64,000 bases of DNA, taken from Sphingobium sp. 15-1 (lineage in GTDB: Bacteria; Pseudomonadota; Alphaproteobacteria; Sphingomonadales; Sphingomonadaceae). Each line of letters starts with the position of its first letter. Position 1 is the stretch's first letter. Below, one piece after another: positions 1 to 7,686 of the stretch. The translations under genes and the position numbers were made by a program. The notes below the pieces were generated by a model, which was given only the letters and a program-made list of their open reading frames with translations, ran no database searches and was not told the DNA's origin. The stretch spans positions 434,001 through 498,000 of the forward strand of contig NZ_JABXJG010000003.1 of NCBI RefSeq assembly GCF_013375535.1. Reading direction: 5' to 3'.

Positions 1-1
1 G

Positions 2-283
2 GCCTATACTGCGTCGAAATTTGGCGTGGTCGGCCTGGTGAATCAGCTTGCCGTCGAGACTGCGGCAGACGGCGTTCGGATCAATGCGGTGGCTCCTGGC
101 GGTGTCCGCACGAACATCTTTGACTTCGACAGCGTTGAGGACATGGTGGTCGCTGTGACGCCCCTGGGACGATTTGCCGCGCCTGAAGAAATAGCGGCGC
201 CCGTTCTGTTTCTGGCGTCGGACGCCGCTAGTTATATCACGGGTACGGTGTTGCGCGTCGATGGGGGCTGGCGCTCTAAATAA
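2..283 (+). CDS. Short-chain dehydrogenase/reductase, C-terminal part
   Basis: The 5' end of this gene lies outside the window. The reading frame enters at base 2 and the first residues (AYTASKFGVVGL) contain the YxxxK catalytic pair of classical SDRs. Further on are the usual VAPGGVRT segment after the active site and the C-terminal FLASDAASYITG...DGG cofactor/oligomer segment, so the C-terminal half is intact. Members of this family reduce or oxidise hydroxyl/keto groups with NAD(P). The substrate cannot be told. About 340 bp of non-coding sequence follows the stop. Confidence 0.85.
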   Translation, partial: AYTASKFGVVGLVNQLAVETAADGVRINAVAPGGVRTNIFDFDSVEDMVVAVTPLGRFAAPEEIAAPVLFLASDAASYITGTVLRVDGGWRSK

Positions 284-629
284 ATAGAGTTTGCGGGCCA
301 CAGGTCCATTTAAGGCTCGGAAGATCGAAAATGCCCATGCCCCTGATATATAACGGGTTTTCCCAACGATTCAGCGCGTTGAGCGGTGTCTTGGTGCGCT
401 TGCCAACATTGCAAAGCTGCCGGGTATATGCGACCTGGCTTGACGTCGAGCTTGTCGGACGAGTGGGGATGTGATCGATCCTGCTGCTGATGCCCGCTGA
501 GGTGGTCCCGCTTATTTGGACAGGTTTGCGGCGAATTTAAGCTCATCCGTGTTGTCGTTCATGCCGCCATTTGGGTGACCAGATCATGGGGGGCATGCCC
601 CCCATGATCTGAAGCGTCGATTTGCCCAT
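284..629. other. Intergenic stretch upstream of the recombinase unit
   Basis: No convincing gene is seen. Short open frames on the minus strand have no recognisable motif. The stretch holds the perfect palindrome listed at 581-610 and probably contains the left boundary of the serine recombinase unit, which I could not locate exactly. Confidence 0.5.
581..610. repeat. Perfect 30-bp palindrome
   Basis: Bases 581-595 are the exact reverse complement of 596-610, with no loop. The core is GGGCATGCCC and the outer arms are AGATCATGGG / CCCATGATCT. It sits about 20 bp before the first small ORF of the recombinase unit, so it could be an operator, a recombination site or an element end. The sequence alone does not decide between these. 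Confidence 0.8.
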
Positions 630-1223
630 ATGCCTCGGCCGGGGTTTTGCCCGCAAGGCGCTAATGAGGGCGGTGATGATTGTACAACACGGCGACGCAA
701 CGCCCACGGGACCGATATCCGGGAAGTTATCTATCAATGGCACCCCTGGAGGGGTCGGCCGATCCACGTGCATCAAGCCGTGGAACGCGCCGGGGGGATT
801 GTTTTTCGGTGCAACCTCACAGGTACGACGTCCGATCGCTTGCTTGAGATTCCGGCGTGGATGTTTGACCGCGCTGTTTGTACCATGACGTGCCTTGAAG
901 CTGCATCTCGCGTGGATATCGGCGCGCTGAGCGCGCTGTCCAGACTCCTGCAGGTGGCAGCCAAGAAGATTTCGGCTTCATCGGTTTCGAGCGCAGCATT
1001 CAGCCCTCACGACTCGTATTCGGGAGGTCTTGATGGCACGCAAGCCGATGACAGTGCAGCTCGATCTGTTCTCCAGCCCCAGCGGTTCCGGGATCGCGCA
1101 GCTTCCGCGATGGCAGACCCTGCCGCCGCCGACACGCCAAGCGTTGATGCCGCTGATCGTACGCCTGCTACTCGAGCATATCGACAGCGATCCCGTCGCG
1201 GAACCACGGGAGACGTACGATGA
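630..1223 (+). CDS. Possible small partner ORF of serine recombinase
   Basis: The open frame encodes up to 197 residues. Residues 43-100 (from the HPWRGRP segment to EIPAWMFD) look like a genuine small beta-rich protein of the type often found just upstream of large serine recombinases in rhizobia and sphingomonads. The C-terminal half overlaps the next ORF and is rich in R, A and D, as expected of an out-of-frame reading, so the true stop or a frameshift is uncertain. No catalytic motif is visible. A role in recombination is inferred only from position. Confidence 0.4.
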   Translation: MPRPGFCPQGANEGGDDCTTRRRNAHGTDIREVIYQWHPWRGRPIHVHQAVERAGGIVFRCNLTGTTSDRLLEIPAWMFDRAVCTMTCLEAASRVDIGALSALSRLLQVAAKKISASSVSSAAFSPHDSYSGGLDGTQADDSAARSVLQPQRFRDRAASAMADPAAADTPSVDAADRTPATRAYRQRSRRGTTGDVR

Positions 1224-1230
1224 ACTTTGA
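1033..1230 (+). CDS. Small ORF coupled to serine recombinase
   Basis: A 65-residue protein with a good ribosome binding site (GGAGGT at 1023-1028) before ATG 1033. It overlaps the recombinase start by 11 bp, a typical translational coupling arrangement. The sequence (MARKPMTVQLDLF at the start, then a helical LPPPTRQALMPLIVRLL segment) has no enzymatic motif. Small proteins of this kind precede recombinases of this type in other alphaproteobacteria, possibly as accessory or directionality factors. That function is an inference. Confidence 0.6.
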   Translation: MARKPMTVQLDLFSSPSGSGIAQLPRWQTLPPPTRQALMPLIVRLLLEHIDSDPVAEPRETYDEL

Positions 1231-3291
1231 GAAGATCGGCCCGCAGCATCTCGAGCGCAAGGCGATCCTGTATGTGCGGCAGTCCTCCCCCATCAGGTGC
1301 TTCACAACCGGGAGAGCAGCGCTCTGCAATACGCAATGCGCGATCGCCTGGTCACTTTGGGATGGTCTCGCATCGAGACCGTCGACGAAGATCTTGGCCG
1401 ATCAGCCGCAGGAGGTGTGACACGCGCTGGTTTCGACCGGATGGTTGCCAAGGTCTGCCTTGGCAAAGTCGGTGCAGTCGCTGCACGGGAAGTTTCGCGC
1501 TTCGCCCGCAACAGCCGTGACTGGCAACAGCTTATCGAGATGTGCCGGGTCGTCGACACGGTTTTGATCGACCAAGAGACCGTGTACGCCCCGCGCCAAG
1601 GTAATGACCGACTGCTGCTGGGCCTGAAGGGAAGCCTCAAAGAGTATGAACTGGATCTTCTGCGCCAGCGTTCGCTCTCGGCCCGCTACGAGAAGGCTCG
1701 ACGCGGCGAACTAATCGTTGCGGCCCCGGTCGGCTTCGTGAAGGTCGGCGACCGGATCGAGAAGGATCCTGATCGTCGGGTCCAAGAAGCCATCGCCCTG
1801 GTGTTTGACAAGGTCGCCGAGCTCGGCAGTGCACGGCAAGCGCTGCTCTGGTTTATCGAGCATGGGCTGGACCTTCCCGCCAAGCGCAACAACGGCGATG
1901 TCGAGTGGCGCAAGCCGAACTACGCAACCATTCACCGGATGATCGAGAACCCGATTTACGGTGGCGCCTATGCCTATGGTAAAAGCCGCACCGCCACCGG
2001 ATATAATGGCGGCGGTATGCGATCGCAGAGTCGCCGCAAGGCGCGGGACGAGTGGCTGGCGCTCATCCCTGGTTCGCACGAAGGCTATGTCAGTTGGGAG
2101 CGATCGGAGATTATCCGCAAGATGGTGAGCGACAATGTTCCCACTAGTCGGCATCATGGGGCGCCCAAGCATGGCGATGCACTGCTCACCGGGCTCGTCC
2201 GATGCCGGCGGTGCGGCCGCAAGCTGACCGTGCGTTACACTGGTGCCAGGCATGATATTCCCCGCTATTCCTGCTGGCGGGGCCTGCTCGACAATGGCGA
2301 GCCGCGTTGTATCGCATTCGGCGGATTACGCGTCGATGATGCGATCGAGCAGGCGCTCATTCCGGTCCTCGAACCCGGAGCGATTGCGGCCGCGGTTGAA
2401 GCCGAAGCACAAGCAGCCAGTCGCCGCGATCAGGTCCGCGACGCGCTGATGCGCGATTTCGAAGCGGCCCGTTACGAGGCCGATCGGGCCTTCCGACAAT
2501 ATGATGCGGCCGATCCTCAGAACCGGTTGGTAACGGCGGAACTGGAAGCCCGATGGAACCGCGCACTCACGCGCGTCAGTGAAGTGGAAGCCAGGATCGC
2601 CGCGCATGATGCCGCGATGCCGCAACCAGCGTCGACGTCCCTGAAGGAGATCGACGGCCTTGCCGCCGATCTCAAAGCCGTCTGGAAAGACCCGCAGACC
2701 GATGCGCGCTTGAAGAAGCGCATCGTGCGCACTCTCATCCAAGAGATAATCGCTGACATCGACGGCGACGCATCCGAGATCGTGTTGCTGATCCATTGGG
2801 CGGGCGGCGTCCATACCGAGTTACGACTGCCCAAGCGCCGCAAGGGACAGCGTAACAGCACCCCGGCCGACGTCATTGTCGCCGTGCGCCAACTCGTGCT
2901 CATCGCCAATGACGACCTGATCGCTGGGATCCTCAACCGGAACGGGCTGATGACCGGGCACGGCAACCGCTGGACGCGTGAACGGGTCACCGCGCTGAGG
3001 TCGCATCACAAGATTCCGGTCTTCCGCGCAGGAACCGATGGCGATGTTCCATGGCTGAACTTGAGCCAGGCGGCCCGCCAAATCGGCGTGACCCCGAAGA
3101 CGCTCCGGGTCGCAGCGGAAGCCGGCGAGATCGAAGGCATCCATCCTCTACCAGAAGGACCATGGATATTCAGCCGGGCCGAACTTGGTGGATCTGCCGC
3201 CCATCAACTCGTAAACCGCGCCCGGGAAAACCCAAAATACCCCACGGGATCGCATCCCGATCAGCAAAGCCTATTTACTTCAACAACATAG
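1220..3291 (+). pseudogene. Large serine recombinase, frameshifted
   Basis: ATG 1220 opens a resolvase N-terminus containing YVRQSS, in which a serine is the DNA-attacking nucleophile. The frame breaks at the C-run at 1287-1291: the rest continues one frame over, from about 1292 to 3291, as VLHNRESSALQYAMRDR and onward. Downstream come the rest of the catalytic domain (REVSRFARNS, LKGSLKEYELDLLRQR), the recombinase domain, a zinc ribbon (CRRCG ... YSCWRG ... RCI), a coiled coil near residues 380-460 and a C-terminal helix-turn-helix. The total, about 690 codons, is normal for the family. The separated 664-codon frame lacks the catalytic serine, so the enzyme is dead unless this is a sequencing error or a slippage site. 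Confidence 0.85.
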
Positions 3292-3302
3292 ACAGATGGG
3301 TG

Positions 3303-3757
3303 TTATGAAGCAGGATTGTAATAGACAAACCACCGCTCCAGGCCGCGCCGTAGTTCGGAACCCGTCTCGAAGGCGTGCAGGTAGACGCATTCATATTTCA
3401 CCGATCGCCACAGCCGCTCGATGAAGACGTTGTTCATCCAACGCCGCTTGCCGTCCATGCTGATCTTGGTCCGCCGCGCGCAGCACGCCGGTGAAGGCAT
3501 AGCTGGTGAACTGGCTGCCCTGATCGGTATTAAAGATCTCGGACTTGCCGAAACGGGCCAGCGCATCCTCCAGGGCCTCGACGCAAAAGCCCGCGTCCAT
3601 GGTGTTCGATAGCCGCCAGGCCAGCACCTTGCGGCTCGCCCAGTCCATGATGGCGACCAGATAAAGGAAGCCGCGCCGCATCGGCAAATAGGTCACGTCC
3701 GCGCACCAGACGTGGTTGGGCCGCGTGATTTCCAGATCGCGCAACAGATAGGGATAG
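3303..3757 (-). pseudogene. IS3-family transposase OrfB remnant
   Basis: The minus strand reads a C-terminal integrase-type DDE domain: DLEITRPNHVWCADVTYLPM (first D), FNTDQGSQFTS (second D), then, after a frameshift near 3470-3490, NNVFIERLWRSVKYECVYL (E) and the final WFVYYNPAS. The N-terminal half and OrfA are missing. The fragment abuts an IS110 remnant at about 3757, and the two share a few bases at the junction. It cannot make a functional transposase. Confidence 0.85.
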
Positions 3758-4265
3758 TCTCATCTGCCGCTATCCGCTCGAGGAGCGGCTCGATCCGGCA
3801 CATCCCGGTTGCTGCGGTGATTCCGAACTCTGCCGCAAAACCGCGGATTGCATTAGCAAGCTGCGTTCGCCTCTGAACAAGTCTGGTCCGCATTCCCACG
3901 AGCATCAAGGCTGCCTGTTGCTCTGCGCTTTTCGTCGGGACGAACCGCATTGATGGGCGGCTCATCGCTTCACACAGCCCTTCGGCGTCTGCAGCATCAT
4001 TCTTGCCGCGCTTGACGTACGGTTTTGCTAACTGTGGTGCGATCAATTTAACGTCGTGGCCGAGCGAACCGAGAAAACGCGCTCAGTGATGGGCACTGCC
4101 GCAGGCCTCAATGCCGACAACCGTCGGAGGCAGCTTCTCGAAGAATTTGATCATTTCCCGGCGTGCCAGCCTTCGGCGCAGGACCGGCTGCTCAGCAGCG
4201 TCAACGCCGTGCAGCTGAAAAACGTTCTTTGACGTGTCCATCCCTATGCGGATAATCTGGTCCAT
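3758..4265 (-). pseudogene. IS110-family transposase remnant
   Basis: From ATG 4265 (MDQIIRIGMDTSKNVFQLHG) the N-terminal DEDD/RuvC-like domain of IS110 transposases is readable, with the metal-ligand D in GMDTSK and the E in VGIEACGSAHH. A TGA then replaces the Trp codon expected after GSAHH (near 4084-4090). The frame resumes with LIAPQLAKPYVKRGKNDAADAE and stops matching at about 3758, where the IS3 remnant begins. The C-terminal domain with its catalytic serine is absent. Two independent lesions make it a pseudogene. Confidence 0.85.
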
Positions 4266-4280
4266 GGGCGGCTCCCTCAT

Positions 4281-4816
4281 GTGAGTCCTACAACGACATC
4301 ACCTTGGCACATCGCGATGCCGTTGGGAGCCGTCCAACCCAACACCTCAGTGCCGAAGGGTCTGACGACGGACAGGTGCCAGGATAAACTGCGTATGACT
4401 ACCGCGTCGAACGCGACCCTCAACATGCTGTACGCAATCTCAAGATCGAGGAGCGCTGCCGGGGCGACCGTGCGGTCGTAGTTGCGCTCTGTTCCGGAAC
4501 ATTTAGTAGTGCAGGAGGAAGGTGCCCGCAGCACGTCGCTGATTTCCGGTGCAGCACGTGCCGAAATCGATGAACGCGGCGTCGCCGAAAAGAAGAAGAG
4601 CCTGCCGCGCAAAGATATGGAGCGATCGACCGTGGCATTGACTTCGGCCGTATCGCTGACGCCGACCCGGTAGTCATGCGCCGTTCCATGAGCATCGGCG
4701 ATGATGCGCATGGCTCCCTCCGCACGATCCTCAATTGGTGTCGGCGACCCGAACATATGCGCCGGTGGCCAAGGGCCGCGCGGTGGCGCAACCAATGCCC
4801 GAGCGGCCGCGATCAT
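4281..4816 (-). pseudogene. Unrecognised gene, probably decayed, coupled to the MFS gene
   Basis: An open frame of 179 codons starts at ATG 4816, sharing an ATGA overlap with the MFS stop (4813-4815), which is how the other genes of this operon are joined. The first 70 or so residues (…EDRAEGAMRIIADAHGTAHDY…) look like real protein. Later residues are low-complexity and another frame becomes more protein-like, suggesting frameshifts. It ends against the IS110 remnant. I do not recognise a family. It may be the last gene of the operon, damaged by insertion. Confidence 0.35.
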
Positions 4817-6075
4817 AACGGGGTCGCGCGTCGGACGTCGACCGGTTCCGCCGCCAACGCTTCTACTCGCTCCATCCGTTCTCGGCGCGCGCGATGCGAA
4901 AGGACGAAGAGAACTGCCAGGAGCTGACCGCAGGTGACCAGTGCGATCAGCATGGGCCGTTGCCCGCCCACCAGCTGCGCAAAGGGAATGGCGACGAGCG
5001 GGAATAGGATCATCGCCCCGTAAAGCAATGCATTAACCAGTCCAAGCGCAGATGCCGGACTACCGGGCGACGCCTTGATTGCGGAGGAATAGAGAAGCGG
5101 CGCGAGCAACCCGCTCCCGATGCCGGCCAGCAAGCTGCTGGCGCCCACGCCCCACACTGAATGGCTCAGCGCAATCCCCACAAGCCCGGCACCCTCCACC
5201 ACCAGCGTTAGCGCGAAGGCATAGGAGCTTCTGAGGCGATTGGACAAGGGTACGAACAGCCAGGAGCCGATCGCGCTGCCCACGACGGTCGCGGTTGGCG
5301 GGATGGATAGGAGCTGCGCATTGGTCACGCCCAGTTGCACCAGAAAGAGCGGCGCGAACATCGCGATGGTGAAGACAACCATACCGCCGAAAATGGCGGC
5401 AGATCCCGTCAACGGTCCGACATATTTGAGCGCGGCACGCAGAACGACCTTGTCTTCGGCATTCTCGGAGGCGGGGCGCGAGGGCGGCAGCATCAGCACC
5501 AATGGAATGAACAGGATGGCGATCAGATGGCCGGCAAAGGCAAGGCGCCAGCTTATGCCTGACAGAGCGCCGATCGCAGGAAAGAGTCCGATGGCCGCAC
5601 AGCTGCCAATGAGACCCTGGAGCCCAAGGGCGCGGGTCTGCCCTTTCCCGCTCAACAGGCGATTGATACCGACGAGGGAGGCATTGACGATACCGGCGCA
5701 ACCCAGGCCGACGACCCCGCGGGTCAGGATGATGGCATAAAGATCGTCCAGAAGCGCGGCGGTGGGACCGACGACGCCCAGCAACAGCAGCGAAATCAGA
5801 TAGACCGAGCGGTAGCCGAGGCGATCGATGGCGCGGCTGCTGAACAGACAACCCAGGGCAAAGGTGAACGCCGCTGCGGCCCCTACCACCTGTGTCAGCA
5901 CATCAGCATTTGCGACGGCTTGGAAATGTTGGCGGACACCCGGCAGCGCAGGCGCGAGCGAAAATAATCCGAGGAAAATCAGTATGCCCGCGCCGGGCAG
6001 GGACAGATAGGCGAGCGGGCTCAACCTTGGCGGTGCGGATGCATCGAGTGATGACCGTGCTGAGTCATGCGCCAT
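4813..6075 (-). CDS. Major facilitator superfamily transporter
   Basis: A 420-residue protein with about 12 hydrophobic membrane segments, the usual length for the superfamily. After the second helix comes FSSRAIDRLGYRSVYL, a variant of the MFS loop 2-3 motif. A long central cytoplasmic loop (SRPASENAEDKVVLR) separates the two six-helix halves. The ATG overlaps the stop of the EthD gene by the ATGA rule, so it belongs to the minus-strand operon with the Rieske oxygenase and B12 mutase genes. It most likely imports the pathway substrate or exports an intermediate. The substrate is not readable from sequence. Confidence 0.85.
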   Translation of the reverse strand: MAHDSARSSLDASAPPRLSPLAYLSLPGAGILIFLGLFSLAPALPGVRQHFQAVANADVLTQVVGAAAAFTFALGCLFSSRAIDRLGYRSVYLISLLLLGVVGPTAALLDDLYAIILTRGVVGLGCAGIVNASLVGINRLLSGKGQTRALGLQGLIGSCAAIGLFPAIGALSGISWRLAFAGHLIAILFIPLVLMLPPSRPASENAEDKVVLRAALKYVGPLTGSAAIFGGMVVFTIAMFAPLFLVQLGVTNAQLLSIPPTATVVGSAIGSWLFVPLSNRLRSSYAFALTLVVEGAGLVGIALSHSVWGVGASSLLAGIGSGLLAPLLYSSAIKASPGSPASALGLVNALLYGAMILFPLVAIPFAQLVGGQRPMLIALVTCGQLLAVLFVLSHRARRERMERVEALAAEPVDVRRATPL

Positions 6076-6473
6076 CAGATCAGGCCCTGACCGGATATTT
6101 CGTCGACCAGAACTTGCCGCGATCTTGCGCGATCGGCGAAGTTCGCCTCGTCATCGGTTACGGCACGGGTGAACGCCGGATCGCTGGACACACGCATGAT
6201 GCCTTCCAACGCAGCTTCATCCCTGATCGTGTAAATCGACACTGCGTCATAATCGACGCCGCCGTCATTCTCCGGCGCTTCGTCCGCGTCAGGGCGGCCG
6301 ACGTAGAGATTGATTGCGTTTTGCGGATAATAACGTTTGAAGTCGGTCATAAATGGTCCAACCCATTTGGCGACCATGGGGATGTGGACATTCTCATAAT
6401 GCTGACGGAAGTCTTCGAAGGAAATGCCTTCCTTCCGCTTCATGAACATCATCAATTTCTGCACGTCATCCAT
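6075..6473 (-). CDS. EthD-domain protein
   Basis: A 132-residue protein that fits the EthD ferredoxin-like fold: KLMMFMKRKEGISFEDFRQHYENVHIPMV at the start, with the FxxHYxxxH pattern of this family, and a central Y/F-rich strand (KRYYPQNAI). EthD-like proteins assist oxygenases or cyclise small hydrophobic products; some decarboxylate or dehydrate. Here it follows the Rieske ferredoxin and overlaps the MFS gene, so a helper role in the same pathway is inferred. The start is the only good ATG, with a purine-rich AGAGAGGATGG upstream. Confidence 0.8.
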   Translation of the reverse strand: MDDVQKLMMFMKRKEGISFEDFRQHYENVHIPMVAKWVGPFMTDFKRYYPQNAINLYVGRPDADEAPENDGGVDYDAVSIYTIRDEAALEGIMRVSSDPAFTRAVTDDEANFADRARSRQVLVDEISGQGLI

Positions 6474-6928
6474 CCTCTCTCAATTGGCGGGCGCGGTGAT
6501 GGACCATCACACATGCCATGAAGGCGCACGGGTGTTGGGGGGCGTTGAGCGCTGCGGCGAGGGCTCCGTCGCGACCATTCACTGCACCGTCGCGCATCGC
6601 ATTGATTACCTTCGCACCGGCGGTTGGCAGAAAAGACGGAGGCACGGCTTTCACACGGCATCCGAGCGCAGGATCCGGGTCGCATAAAGGCAACCGCTGG
6701 ATGAATCCGTCCACTCATGACTCTCTCCATTGCCGCCAACCAAGCGATTTCTACGATCGCCTCATAGTCCAACGGTCCTACCTACTAACCCAGGGGCTCG
6801 CGCGTCAAGGAGTTGTTGGCGAGCAAAGGATGATGCCGAAGCAGCCCCTAGCCGGGCACGGCATTGCGTACCGGCATGTCCATCCTCATGCGCAAGCGCG
6901 GCGCGTCATTGCCACGCGTCTGGGACAA
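6474..6928. other. Gap in operon, no recognisable gene
   Basis: This 455-bp stretch separates the ferredoxin from the EthD gene inside an otherwise tightly packed operon. Minus-strand frames (6466-6714, 6452-6772) are open but have no recognisable motif or good ribosome binding site. It may be a decayed gene or an untranslated spacer. I cannot assign it. Confidence 0.4.
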
Positions 6929-7279
6929 TCATGGTCCCTGCCGGACAAAAGGATTAGGGTCACCGAACTTCGTCGCCTGCACCTCGATCCGGCCCGAAAG
7001 CACACGCACCGGGAACCGACGTAGCGGATCGACCGCGGGGCCAGCGGTGGCTTTGCCCGTCCGAATGTCGAAACGCGCGCCATGTTTGCGGCAAATGATG
7101 TCTGATCCGATCTGTCGCCCGCCATCGAGGGGAAAATCGAGATGGGTGCAGCGATTCTCCAGCGCATGAACCTCCTCGCCCAGGCGAAAAATCAGGATCG
7201 ACCAGCCGCCGATGGTAAACGCGCGGTGCTTGCCGTTAGGTATATCTTCCAACGCGCAAACATCGACATAAGGGATCAT
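6929..7279 (-). CDS. Rieske-type [2Fe-2S] ferredoxin
   Basis: A 116-residue single-domain Rieske protein. The cluster ligands are visible as C44-T-H46 (CTHLDFPLDGG) and C63-x2-H66 (CRKHGARFD), and the C-terminal PLRRFPVRV strand is typical. It would pass electrons from a reductase to the terminal oxygenase encoded upstream in the same operon (9346-10746). Its ATG overlaps the stop of the B12-binding subunit gene (ATGA), showing co-translation. No ferredoxin reductase gene is present nearby, so the electron source must be encoded elsewhere. Confidence 0.9.
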   Translation of the reverse strand: MIPYVDVCALEDIPNGKHRAFTIGGWSILIFRLGEEVHALENRCTHLDFPLDGGRQIGSDIICRKHGARFDIRTGKATAGPAVDPLRRFPVRVLSGRIEVQATKFGDPNPFVRQGP

Positions 7280-7686
7280 ACAGGCGGAGCGCCGGCGGCC
7301 TGAATGAACTGGATGATGTCCTCCGTCTTGGACCCTGCGCCGAACAGACCCGCGACGCCCATCGCCTTGAGTTCGGGAATGTCGTCGGGATGAATGATGC
7401 CCCCTAGGATTACGGGAACATGGCCTACGCCCTTTGCCTTCATAGCCTCTATCAGCTGCCGCGTATATTCGACATAGGCTGCCGACGAGAAGCTGACGCC
7501 GACGATGTCGGCCTTGCCCGCCGCCACCGCGTCGGCCATTCCTTCGACGCTGTTATGTTCGCCCAGATAGTTGACGTCGATGCCGCCCGCTTCGTCTAGC
7601 AAGCGCGCCAATGTGCGGATCCCCTTCGAATGTACGTCGGTGCCCAGCATCCCCAGGATGCAGTGTACTGTGTTGGATTTGCTCAT
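7276..7686 (-). CDS. B12-binding small subunit of acyl-CoA mutase
   Basis: From ATG 7686 the protein is 136 residues, the size of a stand-alone cobalamin-binding subunit. The B12 fingerprint is present: G-T-D17-V-H19-S-K-G (the DxHxxG motif, whose His replaces dimethylbenzimidazole as lower cobalt ligand), VGVSFSSA at the SxL position and a conserved GG in VPVILGGI. It pairs with the large subunit encoded immediately upstream, whose stop lies within its start region (4-bp overlap). A longer in-frame start at 7761 is possible but would put 25 extra residues before the conserved N-terminus. Confidence 0.9.
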   Translation of the reverse strand: MSKSNTVHCILGMLGTDVHSKGIRTLARLLDEAGGIDVNYLGEHNSVEGMADAVAAGKADIVGVSFSSAAYVEYTRQLIEAMKAKGVGHVPVILGGIIHPDDIPELKAMGVAGLFGAGSKTEDIIQFIQAAGAPPV

